Source: Diphasiastrum complanatum
Taxonomy: Eukaryota; Streptophyta; Lycopodiopsida; Lycopodiales; Lycopodiaceae
Length of the DNA stretch: 64,000 nucleotides
Direction: 5' to 3'
Assembly (NCBI GenBank): GCA_029204225.1
Contig: CM055093.1
Span: forward strand, 31,755,777-31,819,776
Within the stretch, counting starts at the first letter, position 1; each line of letters starts with the position of its first letter. The notes beneath the pieces are model-generated. The model saw only the letters and a list, made by a program, of their open reading frames with translations, was not told the DNA's origin and did not search any database. Both the position numbers and the translations under genes were made by a program. Below, piece by piece: positions 1-11,570 of the stretch.

Positions 1-1840
1 TGAACAGCCTATATATAGCCTTTGCTTTCACTACTATAGCCAACAAAAATGCATTTAACTCCTTTATCCTCAAGCTTTGTACGAAGTTTATCCGGAACAA
101 AAGCATAAGCCTTACAACCAGAAATGCGAAAGTGAGAGATTGAAGCCCAAAACTTGTGAGGTAGCCCCTTTGCTTTGAGCGTGCAACGGGCCATTTCCAT
201 AAGCGTGCTTTTGCTCGGCAACACCACTTTGTTGAGGTGTATAGGGAGTTGTCATTTGATGTAGAAGTCCCTTCTCTCAAAGAAATGCACCGAACGTACT
301 CTTGACGTATCCCCCTCCTCGATCGGTGCGTAGGGTCTTCAAAGAATGCCCAAACTGATTTTCCACCATTGCTAGAAAATCTTTGAAATGTTGAAAAACT
401 TCTGATTTAGCCTTCATAGGATAGATCCATGTAAAATGGGAGAAGTCATCAATAATAGTCACAAAATAGATGCACTTTCCAATGGATTCGGTCCTCATTG
501 GACCACAAACATCACTATGAACCAAATCAAATTTATCAAAAACCCTTATAGTTCTATCAATTGGAAAAGGTTTCCTTTGAAACTTTCCAAGTATGCACCC
601 CTCGCATACTTGCCCTTCCGGCTGCTCAATAGTAGGAATATCTTCTACCATATTAAATTTCTTTAGCTTCTTCAAACTTGCAAAGTTGAGATGTCCAAAC
701 CTTGCGTGCCACAATTCAGCCAACTCCAATGATTGTGATGTAGAAGCAACAAGACATCTAGAGGGAATTCATCGCTCATAGGTATCCATAATGAATAAGC
801 TAGCATGCATTGTTCCCGAAACAATAATCAAGAGAGATCTTTTGGGATCCTTGACAAGACACTTATCTTCTTTGAACACAATAACTAGTCCTTACTTCAA
901 CATAGTTGAAACACGAAAGAAGATTCTTCTTGATTCCCAGAGTCGAAGAAAAAGACGTTTTGCAGGTATTGCAAGCACAATAACCATGAGATCAAGGAGT
1001 GCCGAATTCTCCAAGCGAATAACGCAGCCAAGCAACCATATCAACATGCAAACATAGTCTTATCATCTCCCCAGGTCGAAGTGGACGAAGGCGCATTCAT
1101 GGTCAAAGATCAAAGCGCATTTTTGGATGAAGAATGATGGCTACAATTCCAATTCCATGAACAGAATAAGATGCATTATCCGCACATTGTACCTTGCTTC
1201 CATTTTGCACTTTCACTAATTTAGTGAATGCTTCTTTGCGAGAAGTCATATGAAGAGTAGCACCACTATCAATCACCCATTCAATGGGCTGAAAATCAGT
1301 AATTTACAAAACAGAACCTGAATTCCTCATAGATGTAGAAGTACTAGTATGAGTGTCACCCGCAAAGTTTTACCTCGTTTGCTCCTCTTGAAGAAGCAGC
1401 CCAACAAGTTCATCAAAGGAGAGTTGATGTCCCCTAAGAGAGATCTCAAAGATGAAACAAATGGAAGATAAGAGGAAGGTAATGAGTTGAGAGTAATGGA
1501 AACAAATTGAGCATCCTCAATTATCTCATCAATATTGAGAAGCTCCTCATGACGATCCTTGATCTTCGTCAAGTGATTGGTCACTTGATCCCCTTCTTGT
1601 ATTTGAGATATACCACTCTTGTTGGATTTTTGACTCTATACATCGTATTAAGTGTTTCCCACGCACTTTTAAATGTCTTACAAGATCTAATATGAGGTAA
1701 GATAGATCTTTTCACCGCAAGAGCAACCATAGAATGTGTTTGTGCATCCCTTCTATCCCACTTCTTTTGTTCTGCCGAAGATGTAGAAGATGATGTTGAT
1801 GATGATGATCCACGAGGTGTAGAAGGTGCCAAAGAAGGTA
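1..1840 (-). mobile_element. Copia element A, 5' and middle part, degenerate, runs off the left edge
   Basis: Read leftwards on the minus strand, this holds gag (about 1790-1327, with WDRRDAQ and the leucine-rich gag segment seen in element C), an aspartic protease piece with DSGAT (about 1300-1136), the GAG-pre-integrase region (WHARFGHLNF, then CEGCILGK) and integrase core (HSDVCGPM, LRTDRGGGY; 729-277), and a short integrase C-terminal piece (227-9). It is the same family as element C at 3584-7162, inferred from near-identical motifs. Compared with C it lacks about 34 residues between KFWA and the RISGC segment, has frame breaks, and is interrupted by an opposite-strand fragment near 930-1135. 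RT, RNase H and the 3' LTR would lie left of the window. Non-functional. Confidence 0.85.
930..1135 (+). mobile_element. Opposite-strand copia gag zinc-knuckle fragment inside element A
   Basis: The plus strand at 961-1005 encodes a CCHC knuckle (CRYCKHNNHEIKEC, spacing CX2CX4HX4C), followed by a short acidic tail ending in a stop near 1135. This layout is typical of a copia gag end just before protease. The flanking protein pieces (protease at 1136-1300 and pre-integrase left of 930) read on the minus strand, so the fragment is inverted relative to its host. It comes from another copia copy, by insertion or rearrangement. Boundaries are estimated from where each reading ends. Confidence 0.55.
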
Positions 1841-2351
1841 CCAACCTCTGCATTTGAACATTCGTAGGTCGATGCCTATCGACGGAGAATGGAGCTGCTG
1901 TGACAGACTCCTGCATTGGCTGCTTCTGCTTAAAATCATGGAATTTGTCTTCAAGGAAGACAACGTCGCAGCTGATTGAAAACTGACCTGTCTCAATATC
2001 ATAAATGCGATAAGCCTTGTGTGACATTGAATAGCCGATAAAAACATATTTACAGCTTACGAGGTCTAGTTTCTTTCTCAAATCAGACGGTATTTGAGCA
2101 TAGCAGAGACATCCAAATACACGTAAGTGTTTCAGACTTGGTTTGTAGCCATAGTAGGCTTCAAACGGTGTCTTGGAGTCCGCTGCCTTCGTGCTGGAAT
2201 AATTTTGCAAATAGCAGGTTGTAGAAATTGCTTCAGGCCATAATTGGGCGTTGAAAGTCATGGATCGTGCAGCTTCCAATAGTGTTCGGTTCTTTCGCTC
2301 AACTACGCCATTCTGTTGTGGCTGGCTGTTAATTGCTGGTGCACGCCACAT
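1581..2351 (-). pseudogene. Chimeric ORF: copia B integrase C-terminus fused to copia A gag
   Basis: One uninterrupted 256-codon frame. Residues 1 to about 170 are integrase of family B (PQQNGVVERKNR, then the HLRVFGCLCY and YVFIGYS segments). The last 75 or so residues are gag of family A (KKWDRRDAQ, RSILPHIRSCKT), which is also seen in element C at about 4870-5030. A normal copia polyprotein has gag before integrase, so this order is a recombination or deletion junction between two elements, at about 1830-1850 by comparison with C. No function is implied. Confidence 0.65.
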
Positions 2352-3583
2352 GATGATAAGTAGTTCGCCATTTCATTTGATAGGTACTCTCTCCTTGAAT
2401 CAGACCGCAAGGCCTTGATTCTCTGACCAGTCCGATTCTCAGCATATTGCTTGAATTCTTTGAAGCAATTGAATGCTTCTGATTTGTTCTTTATGAACAT
2501 GACTCTGGTGAACCGTGAGAAGTCATCAATAAATGTAATGAAATATAGAGCTTGACCCAAAGAGGGTACGCTCATAGGACCACATAAGTCACTGTGAATC
2601 AATGATAGAATGGACTTCGCTCTCTTGGCTTGTCCTCTTGGAAAGTTTGTTCTAGGTTGTTTCCCTAGTAAACAATTTTCACTGACAGTCTGATTAGTTG
2701 TAGACACAACATTGATATTCATATCCTTGACCAATTTGTTATGATGCATGTACAAGATTGACCGCATGTTTAAATGACCTAGTCTTTGATAAGCATCAGG
2801 GTTACTCACAGTAAGTGCGTAATCGTGACTCAAGATATAACAATTTCCTTCTCTGTGTGCAGAGAGGATTTCATTAGAATTCCCATCAAAAATAGTACAT
2901 CGACTAGCAGTAAACAAAGCTCTATAGCCTTGATCCGTGATTTTGCTAATAGACAATAAGTTCTTTGTTAAATTGGGTACGTATAGTACACCATCTAACT
3001 GCCTAGTGATGCCGTCAGGTAACTGAAGTAGGACAGTGCCTTGGCCTTCGACTTTGGGGAGCTTGAGTCGCCAAAGAAAATGTACTTTGAGTCCGTTGCT
3101 GTGAGAGTAGAGAAAAGGTTCTTACATGGTGTCATGTGCTGTGAAGCACCTGAATCAAGATACCATTGACATGCATCTCTACTTGGTTGGTCTTGTACCA
3201 TCAGCGCCTTGTCATCCTCTTGGGAATTTTTGATAGAGTTAGAACCTCCGTCTTGGTGCTCCTGCATCTTTTTCTTCGCTTCATTGTGCTTGAGGATACA
3301 ACAATCCTTAATGTCGTGGTTTGATCTTTTGCAATATCTGCAAAAGAGTTTGGTCTTCGACAACTGTTGCTGTCTGTGGTGCTGTTGTTGTCGTTGCGTT
3401 GAATCTGGCTGCTTTGCCTTTGTCTTCTTGTCCTTGAAATTCTTTTTCTTGGACTGATGCTTATTAGAGTACAATGCCATTGACTTGGTACTCGTTGTTG
3501 ATAAGCTCTTTCTCCTGACTTCTTCTTGCAAAAGACTTGTTGTCAGCTTTTGAAGAGACAGCGCAGGAGTATTGCTCAAAAGC
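1840..3583 (-). mobile_element. Copia element B, gag to integrase, truncated
   Basis: Read leftwards from 3579: a gag end with a CCHC knuckle (CRYCKRSNHDIKDC), protease with YLDSGASQHMT, the GAG-pre-integrase and integrase core (2956-2303; HSDLCGPM, SDSRREY in place of the usual SDxGGEY), then the integrase glutamate region (PQQNGVVERKNR) and C-terminal part to about 1840. The first cysteine of the pre-integrase CxxC pair is not visible (SENCLLGK). A frameshift separates the integrase halves near 2303-2351. The 5' end is cut exactly where the LTR of element C starts (3584), and the 3' end is fused to gag of element A. The family matches element D at the right edge of the window. Confidence 0.8.
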
Positions 3584-4087
3584 TGTTGGAATGTAATTGG
3601 AATTGATTACATTACCATAGGTTACATTGACCCAAAAGGTCAAGAGTTGTGTAACCATGGTCATTTATTATATTAGGCCTACTAAACTTAGAGTTAGCTA
3701 AGTTAGTATGAAATTAACTTGGTAGGGACTCATGGGTCCACTAGGCCTAATTGTGACATTAAGTACCCCAACTTGACATATTGGAGGTGACTTATTCTTT
3801 CTATGTAACTTATGGAAAGTTGGATAGTCAATAGTCAAGTAGTTGGAAAGCCAATAGTCAAGTAGTTGGATAGCCAATAGTCATGAAGTTAGATAGTCAT
3901 CTTGGACTATATATATATGTGTGTATCCCATTTGTATGTGACACTTTTGTAAGCAATACTGACTATTCTCCTTGGCTGTCCACGAGTTTCTACAAGAGGG
4001 TTTCTAGCCATCTCTCTCTTTCTTTTGAGAATGCTTTGTGTGATTGAATAGTTAAGATCCTGGATCCTTAGGCTTCTATTTCCTACA
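3584..4087 (+). repeat. 5' LTR of copia element C
   Basis: 504 bp starting TGTTGGAATG and ending CCTACA, the TG...CA pattern of LTRs, followed at once by a primer-binding site. A TATA-like run (tatatatatgtgtg) sits near 3907, about 180 bp before the LTR end, where an LTR promoter would be expected. The five bases before it are aaagc; the matching 3' copy is not in the window, so the target duplication cannot be checked. Confidence 0.8.
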
Positions 4088-4099
4088 TGGTATCAGAGC
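4088..4099 (+). other. Primer-binding site, initiator tRNA-Met type
   Basis: TGGTATCAGAGC directly follows the LTR. This is the sequence plant copia elements use to pair with the 3' end of the initiator methionine tRNA. It fixes the LTR end at 4087 and the element's orientation. Confidence 0.85.
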
Positions 4100-4696
4100 C
4101 TTTAGGTGATCATATTGCTTGCAGGAGAGCGCCCAATAGGAAGTTATCTTTTTCCCCTTTTGGTTGCAGAAAATCATCAAGCTGTTGATTTTTGCAGGAG
4201 AAGAATCTATTCATATTCTTATAGCTTTTTTGCAAGAAATTGCAGGGCACCTTCACCTATTTGAGAGCTAGCAGTAGGGCGCCCATGCTCAAACCAATTG
4301 CATGTGATCTTGACTCAATTACATGCTGAAAATTTCAGATTTACTTCTTAAATGAAGATACATGTGTTTTGAACACATTTCTTGCTGAAATTTCCTTGTT
4401 GGTGAGCTTGGAGTAGGGCGCTACCATCAGCTCTATATGCACATAGTGTGCACTCTATTTAGCCACAAATTTCTGGTATTGGTTTTGGTTTTGGCTTCAT
4501 TCGAAGTCTACCTATTTGTGAGCATTTTGTTTTTTGTGCAGAAATCAGCCACCTATTTCATTACTTGTTGAGCAAATTGCATGTGGAGTATTGCAATCTA
4601 TTGTGCTCATAATTTTAGCTTTGAGGTTGCTGCCCTTTGAGTAGATTTTGTCTTGGAAAGTCAATTTCCTATCTAGTACAAGTTGATTTTTTTGTT

Positions 4697-5530
4697 ATGG
4701 CTAAAGAATCGGAGTCTATTAGTTCTTTATTTAATGAAGATAGGCTGGATGGCACAATCTATTCCTTGTGGTGCTACTTGATAAAGAACCTTCTAATTGC
4801 TAAAGGTTTGTGGGAAGTAGTTAATGGTGACGAAGAGAGGCCGCCTACCTTGGCACCGTGTCTTCCGATGAGCAAAAGAAGTGGGATCGACGAGATGCAC
4901 AAGCACATTCCGTCATTGCATTATCAGTGAAGAGATCTATCCTTCCTCATATTAGATCATGCAAGACTTCCAAAAGTGCTTGGGAGACTCTTGCCAAGAT
5001 GTTTCAAGTAAAGAATGCGGCAAAAGTGGTATATCTTTGAAATCAACTTTCTATCTTGAAGATGCAAGAAGGTGATTTGCTTACAAACCACTTGACGAAG
5101 ATCAAGGATCTTCGAGAGGAGCTTCTTAGTATTGATGAGGTGATTGAAACTCACAATATGTATCTATTACTCTCAACTCTCTTCCTAAATCTTACCTTCC
5201 ATTTGTGTCATCATTGAGCATTTCTCTTAGGGGACAGCAAATCTCCTTCGACGAACTTGTTGGCTTCTTCAAGAAGAGCAAACAAGGATCAACTTTGGTG
5301 AACAAGCAGATCAAGCTTTCTTTGCAAAAGGCAAAGGCAAAGGCAAATGGAAAGGGAAGCCTTCTTTCAAAACTTCCAAAGATGATCAAAACTTTAAGGA
5401 AGCTCAAGATGAAGGCACCAAGAAGAAGGGTAAGTGCCACTATTGCAAGAAGATTGGGCATCACATCAAAGAATGTAGGAAGAGGCTTGCAAAGGAAAAA
5501 GAGAGAGGTAACGATACAAGTACCACAATC
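4697..5530 (+). pseudogene. Gag of copia C, frameshifted
   Basis: Starts at an ATG with a typical copia gag N-terminus (LDGTIYSLW, then LLIAKGLWEVVNG). It shifts frame near 4855 into SSDEQKKWDRRDAQ and RSILPHIRSCKT, meets a stop at about 5038, and continues in other frames through an acidic and lysine-rich stretch to a CCHC knuckle near 5440-5480 (CHYCKKIGHHIKEC). Several frame breaks mean no intact Gag can be made. Confidence 0.75.
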
Positions 5531-5536
5531 ATTACT

Positions 5537-7162
5537 TTGGAACAACAATTTGGAAAGGAGGATAATCTTTTCAATAATGATTATGCTTTTGTCACTAATA
5601 ATCTCATCTCTCCTCAAGACGAGATTTCTGCCACTTCAAATCTTGCTGGTTTTTCAACAGAAAACAGCTCATCTTCAGCTTTACAAGTTGCTGTTTTTTC
5701 ATCTATTGATTGGGTGATTGATAGCGGTGCCACACGTCATATGACTTATCACAAAGAGGTCTTCACAAAGCTTGTGAAAGTGCATGATGGAAGCAAAGTT
5801 CAAGGTGTTGATAACACCTCTTATCCTATCGAAGGTATTGGAGTGATCCCCATTATCTTACCCAATGGTGAGGAGAAGTACATTCGTAATGTACTTTATG
5901 TTCCAAAAATAAAAAAGAATCTCATTTCGGTCTCTACAATTATGAACCAAGGATTGGTTGTGGAATTCAAAGAAGACAATTGTCTTATCAAAGACCCAAA
6001 GAGATCTCTTATGATCATTGCTTCAGGAACATTACGTGGTGGATTGTTCCTTATGGATACCTATGAACGAAGAGCGTCATCATCTTTTTGTCTTGTTGCA
6101 TCAAGTTCACATTCTTTGGAGTTGGCTGAATTATGGCATGCTAGGTTTGAACATCTCAACTTTGCTAGCTTGAAGATGTTGAAGAAATTCAATATGGTTG
6201 AAGACATTCCTAATATTGAGCATCCGAAAGGACATGTATGCGAAGGTTGCATACTTGGAAAATTTCAAAGGCAAGCTTTTCCAATTGATGGAACTATTCG
6301 AGTTGATGGCAAATTTGATTTGGTTCATAGTGATGTATGTGGTCCAATGAGGACCGAATCCATTGGAAGGTGTAAGTACTTTGTTACTTTTATTGATGAC
6401 CTTTCAAGATTTACATGGATTTATCCTATGCACTCTTTGAAGATCTTACGTACCGACCGAGGAGGGGAATATATAAAGAATATGTTCGGTACTTATCTTC
6501 AAAGCAAAGGTATCCATCCTCAAATGACAACCCCTTACACACCTCAACAAAATGGTGTTGCCGAAAGAAAGATTCGCACTATTATGGAGATGGCTCGATG
6601 CATGCTCAAGGCAAAGGGCCTACATCACAAGTTTTGGGCTGAAGCGGTTATAACGGCGGCTTACATTAGTAATCGGTGTCCTACTAAAGCCTTGAAGGTA
6701 ATAACTCCTTATGAAGTTTGGTATGGTAAGAAGCCTACTGTTTCTCACTTACGCATCTTTGGTTGCACGGCTTATGCTTTCATTCCCAATAAGCTAAGAA
6801 CCAAGCTTGATGATAAAGGAGTTAAATGCATATTTGTTGGCTATAGTAGCGAAAACAAGGGCTATAGATTGTTTAATATGGATACTAATAAAATCATAGT
6901 GAGTTGTGATGTTCATTTTGATGAAAAGACCTCTTATGATGTTGCGCCCACTCATGTCATGAAAGGGGACTTCCCCCATGATGCATATCTTGAAATATTT
7001 TCAGATTTGGTTTTGCCATCTAATCATGAAGAGAAGGGACTGCCATCAACTTCTAGTGGACAGCCCACTACTCCTTCAATTTTACAGCCCATAGTTCATC
7101 AAGAAGAACCTATTTATGGTGAAGAGCAGCCTGTTGAAGACATCAGCCATGCAATCCTCTAA
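5537..7162 (+). CDS. Copia C protease-integrase open frame
   Basis: 541 codons. Around residue 60 is the aspartic protease site (DSGATRHMT). Around residues 195-255 is the GAG-pre-integrase domain (WHARFEHLNF, CEGCILGK). The integrase core follows with catalytic residues in HSDVCGPM, LRTDRGGEY and QQNGVAERK, then the C-terminal region (KCIFVGYS). Between WIYPM and HSLKILRTD about 22 residues present in element A are missing, an in-frame deletion inside the integrase core. The frame stops at 7162 without reverse transcriptase. It is a remnant, although unbroken for 1.6 kb. Confidence 0.8.
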   Translation: MEQQFGKEDNLFNNDYAFVTNNLISPQDEISATSNLAGFSTENSSSSALQVAVFSSIDWVIDSGATRHMTYHKEVFTKLVKVHDGSKVQGVDNTSYPIEGIGVIPIILPNGEEKYIRNVLYVPKIKKNLISVSTIMNQGLVVEFKEDNCLIKDPKRSLMIIASGTLRGGLFLMDTYERRASSSFCLVASSSHSLELAELWHARFEHLNFASLKMLKKFNMVEDIPNIEHPKGHVCEGCILGKFQRQAFPIDGTIRVDGKFDLVHSDVCGPMRTESIGRCKYFVTFIDDLSRFTWIYPMHSLKILRTDRGGEYIKNMFGTYLQSKGIHPQMTTPYTPQQNGVAERKIRTIMEMARCMLKAKGLHHKFWAEAVITAAYISNRCPTKALKVITPYEVWYGKKPTVSHLRIFGCTAYAFIPNKLRTKLDDKGVKCIFVGYSSENKGYRLFNMDTNKIIVSCDVHFDEKTSYDVAPTHVMKGDFPHDAYLEIFSDLVLPSNHEEKGLPSTSSGQPTTPSILQPIVHQEEPIYGEEQPVEDISHAIL

Positions 7163-7167
7163 TGCTG

Positions 7168-7430
7168 ATATTCTGATATAAAGGAATGTAATAACAATTA
7201 GGCGTCAAGGACAACCATACATTTCCCTATAATGATGTTTGCGTAAGAGGAGTGAGAGTTAGTTTCATTCAACAAGAATGCAGAGATGTAGAACAGTAGC
7301 GAATCTGTATAATTATGTCGTAAAACAACAATCAGACCACAATACAATTGTGCTGATAAGCGCGTGGTCCTACTTACAGACTTGAATCAATTGCTAAAGT
7401 TTTGAGTATCTCTCTCTCTCTCTCTCTCTA
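7168..7430 (-). repeat. LTR-end remnant of the copia B/D family
   Basis: From about 7171 the sequence (ttctgatataaagg, then acaattaggcgtcaaggacaaccatac in overlapping pieces) resembles 61306-61490, the LTR of element D. The ctgatat at its left looks like the decayed reverse complement of a TGGTATCAGAGC primer site. It may be the 5' LTR of element B, parted from B's gag by the insertion of element C. That link is inference. Confidence 0.4.
7409..7429. repeat. TC microsatellite
   Basis: About 10 uninterrupted TC units at the right side of the LTR remnant. Confidence 0.9.
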
Positions 7431-10400
7431 TGATCACTAACTCTGAGGAGTCAGCTACTAGAAGACCCGTTCTGGTCATTTTATCTCTATCTATCTAACG
7501 AATCAACTTTTAAATCTCTCTGATCATTACCCCTTCAATCGCTCATTTACATATATAGCAATTGGAAGATCAATGAGGTAAAAGGTCTTAGTGCCTAATG
7601 TAATGTAACTATATGATGCTTAGGTCGTTGGTGTAAAAGGATTTTGGTACCAAGTGGCATTGTGTTCTCTTTCCACCTGCTCTCCTTAACAACTTAGCAT
7701 ACAAGTTGCTTCAGATCTTTATCGGGACCCAATGCTCTTCATGAAGCTAAATTGTCATTAAGAATCTGCAACTTGACTTTTTGAAACTGACTACAACTTC
7801 TAAAACACCCATGAGCAATTAGACGAAAGAACCACCGATCATACCAACTATGAAACATATAATCAACTTTCTCGGTTGGATTTGGTGTTTGGAATGGGTA
7901 CTTTGTGGTTTAGGGTTTAAGCCCATCTGTGTTTAGACAAGTTTTGGTATTATGCTTCTCTGAGGGTTTTTTGTACAAATTATTTTAGTTCCTATGAATG
8001 TTGGAATTTCCTCTTTTTGATGGCATAATTTATTGATACTTTTTTTGAATGATGTTGTTGCACTAAATAGGACTCACACTTAATATTAGATATTTTTACT
8101 AATATTTGATTGAGGAGCAATCATAAAATCTGACACAATTTAGTAGTAGGCTGGACGAGGTCGCCACTCTACAAATTGTTTTTGATGTAATCGACCATGG
8201 TGGTGTTTTGCTAATGTGGTTTTACCTCTTACTTAGAGTTGTTACTAGATGAAAATCAAGTAGAGAAACACAAGTTTGTCTATCAATAGAAGCTAATCAG
8301 ACTCCAAAAAATGTTGTGTGAGCTTGTGCAATCCAAGATCAAACCATGGAATAATTTTCTTAACTTTGTAAGTCATATATGTGTGATTGATGTTTAAGTG
8401 GTGGTGGGCATCTAAGCGACTCATGACCATGTCCAAGTATATTATAACCAAATTTTTAGAAGCAACCTATGTGTTGTGTGTTGCTTGAAGTGTAAAGAGT
8501 TATGTAGGACTAAGAATCAAGGTAATTTTGTACATTGATATTCTGTACCTGATTAACAATCCGGGAAAGAAGAGGTACATATGAATTTTGTGTTTGCTCT
8601 ATGGTTGTTTAAAGCTAGTGTGGTTGGATAAACTAAAATTTTACCTTATAGTATGGTCCAAGCTAATTTGTTGAGGAACTCGTTGCTAGTTGAAATAGTT
8701 GATAAGAATGTGAAACTCTCTCTTTTTTTGATAGTCATTGAAAGATTATGTGTATTGGAGTCGTATTTTGTTGCTATTTTCATGGGAACCTCAACAATAT
8801 GCTCTCCAACACTATCACATGAATCATAGAGATTTCTAAAGCAGAAGGTTGAAAATCTATTTTAGGTAGTTGTTGAATTCAAAAGGCAAAACACATAGCT
8901 ATGAGGGAATTTACACTCTATTCACATAAGTGGTGATGCTTGCACTATCCTAGGAAGGAACCAATGCTTGTTCTTGTCAAAGCACCGTATGCTCATTCCT
9001 CCCACTACAAATGTAGGTGGTTGTGGAGACTAAGGGATACACTTCCCTCATGCTTTTCAACTTGTAGAAAATGGATAGGGTGTTTGGAGGTTGGGAAAAA
9101 TATTGTCTTGATCATCTCTTGAGTGTAATGTGGAGAATGTCCCCGTCTTCCTTAGGGATCATCCAATCAATGTTGGAGGAGCTTTGCCCTCTCTACAGCT
9201 GGGGCACATGTATTAGTCATTGCTTTGTTCTTGTCCCTTCGTTCCATATGGATAACTCCTTTGCTAGTTGTTCACTGTGCAATGCTTGCTTGAGTTATTG
9301 CAAGAGGATTGACTTCCTCTCCCAAGTCTTGAAACTTCAATATGCTCATGCAAGTTTGCATGTTTGATTTGAAGATTGCCTATTCCCAATATTTGAAACT
9401 TTCGTTTTAAGTGCTGAATGTACGTACCACGGCATGTGTGCCGTGGTACGGCACGTGCTACGGCACCCGGCCCACGGCCCCTGTGCCTTGGGGAACTTTG
9501 GTCTTGATTATCGAATGTATTGTCAAATCAAATTGCCACTGCAACTGACGTTGTTGCATGTCTCTCTTCTACACGTAGTGTATGATCTTGTGATCTAGAT
9601 TAATCTTTGTGATTAATTGTTTCCAAGTCTATGTATGTGGTTGATGCTAGATGGAGGTTGAGATTTAGAGCAAAAGATCTCCTCCCTCTTGGGATGGAGA
9701 GTTAGTTCTAACCCTACTATCGCAACAAGAGTCATGTTTGATTGTACTTGATTCTAACTTTGAAATCATTAGAATCCATGAGATTGATTACGTTGACAAA
9801 CATAAACAAAGTAGAGTATTGATATGCGTAAGTGTTTGATAGCTCTGACAAAACTATAAGAGAACAAAATAAGATGACAGTTGATCAAAATTAACATAAT
9901 AGTGAATGCAATAAGATCGTAGGATTGTATTTAGTAAGTAGCATGTATAAATCAGATGAATTCCGAGCACAAGACAATAGCGGATGCAACCACATACTCG
10001 ATTCTGAATTTGATCGTGTCTGTCAAAAACACTTCCACTAATAAGCAATGAAATGCTGGTAGCGATCGACACTTAGCCATATTGCCATGTCACTTATCTA
10101 GTTAGGTTTCACGGCAGTTACTTGCTAACAATGGTTAGAGCAAGTCATTAGCTTCAAAACAAGTGGTAACATGTTTTGTTAACTCTCAACAAATATTTGT
10201 TGACCCTTCGATAGTCTCTCGATTATTATTTGTCGTTTTCATTGTCGTGATTCTTAAGGATCCGTAATTAGTCGAAGAGTTCGTAAGTAGTTGCAAGACG
10301 TATGTGTGTGAGCGAACATAAAACGCCTGTAGATGACCATAAAGCATAAGCTCATAAGCAAGCGTATAGACCCGTAAGACCATAAAAGTCCATGAGCTCA

Positions 10401-11570
10401 TAAGAAGCTGTAAACCTGCTTTGTGATTCCTGTGTATTTCTGCAGTCTGTGCAGTAACGCGGGTAAATCTGCAGCAACTGGATAAATGAATGGATGTAGA
10501 TTAAAAATCAGATTAGATTGATAAGGATAATAATCCAACACGGATTATAGGATGCCTGTATCTAAATTTGAGTCTTAGAAGAAAAGATCTCTCTCAACAA
10601 TTTTCCATAATGGAGAGTAAGTTTTACGGTAGTGAGTAGCGAGTCTTGCCTGAGATCCTATCCTAATGTACAGTGATAGAGTTCTCTGATTTGATGAACA
10701 ATATCTTATCAATTCACAAATTTACCGTGTTGGAAGGTAAATCATGAGCCAGGAAATGCGTTTGGCAGCCTTCCGCGTGTTTTTGCCTCCTGCATGGTGA
10801 GTGGATTATCATCTTGCCTACTGAGTTGATTAGTATTTAACCTCATTCACTCTCCCTCTCTCTCATCTCGTCTCTCCTAAGTTCTTACCTTTTATCTCCT
10901 CCTAAGCTCTAAGTTCTAACCTTCCTCTATTAGCTAGACTCAAAATTCACTTTTCCCCTCTTCTCTCCTCCTATCTTCTCTCTCCTCTATCTTCTCTTTA
11001 CCCTTCTCTTTACTCCCTCTCCCTCCCTCTCCAATGTCTTTCTCCCTCCATCTCCACAAGATTTTTTCAAAGATATTGGTTGTCACAAACTAGGGCTCAG
11101 GCCCGAAAATCACTTTTCCAACATTTGTCTGACAGCAGTATCGAACTGGAAGTTTGAACCGAGTTTTAGTCCTCGAAATGCCGAATCAGGAAACAATGCT
11201 TTTGATCAAGAAGTGGAATTAACAAAATTATTTTTCGGTTACTGAATTTACCTTTTACTCGGTCTGTGTCGAAACGGAAGTTTGAACCAAGTTTGAACCA
11301 CCCTTGAAACACTGAATCAGGAAACTATAATCAAAAAGTGGAATGGATCGATTAGTTTTATCATACTGAATTTAGCTATATCTCTGTACCACTTCAAGAA
11401 GACAAAGTCTTTTAGGAAGCTCAGCTTTGGAAATATGGAATGAACTTTCAAGGCCAGTGGACAATTCGATGGCTCACATGTCTGACAATTGCAACTTCCA
11501 ACTAATTTTTCTGTTTTGAAGTGGAAAAGCTCTTAAACTGGGAGGGTAACAGGGGGATGTACTAAATATT
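7431..11570. other. Gene-free stretch upstream of duplication block A
   Basis: AT-rich sequence with no protein domain I recognise on either strand. Open frames here are short (for example 9071-9367) and show no family motif. Present are a perfect 12-bp inverted repeat at 9423-9450, a pyrimidine-rich zone at about 10840-11060, and similar phrases (cggaagtttgaacc, ctgaatcaggaaac) near 11140-11330 that suggest a local duplication. I looked for a COI1 first exon matching 29731-30221 and did not find one. Confidence 0.6.
9423..9450. repeat. Perfect 12-bp inverted repeat with 4-bp loop
   Basis: CGTACCACGGCA, loop TGTG, TGCCGTGGTACG. The same CGGCA/CGGCAC motif recurs in the next 30 bases (gtacggcacgtgctacggcac). 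It could form a hairpin or be the end of a small DNA element; no partner end was found. Confidence 0.7.

Larger units (their letters stand above)
3584..7162 (+). mobile_element. Copia element C with 5' LTR, gag, protease and integrase; 3' half missing
   Basis: The order is 5' LTR (3584-4087), primer-binding site (4088), a leader of about 600 bp, gag from an ATG at 4697 with frame breaks, then an open protease-integrase frame (5537-7162). The frame ends in a stop just after the integrase C-terminal domain. No reverse transcriptase, RNase H, polypurine tract or 3' LTR follows, so the element is truncated at about 7162. It abuts sequence that looks like an LTR end of the B/D family. The insertion interrupts the gag of element B at 3583. 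The leader has three AGGGCGC-like motifs (near 4125, 4271, 4411) of unknown meaning. Confidence 0.85.

Noticed and set aside
9071-9367. A 98-codon cysteine-rich frame
   Set aside because: No recognisable motif, no splice or start signal I can defend, and it lies in a gene-free AT-rich stretch.
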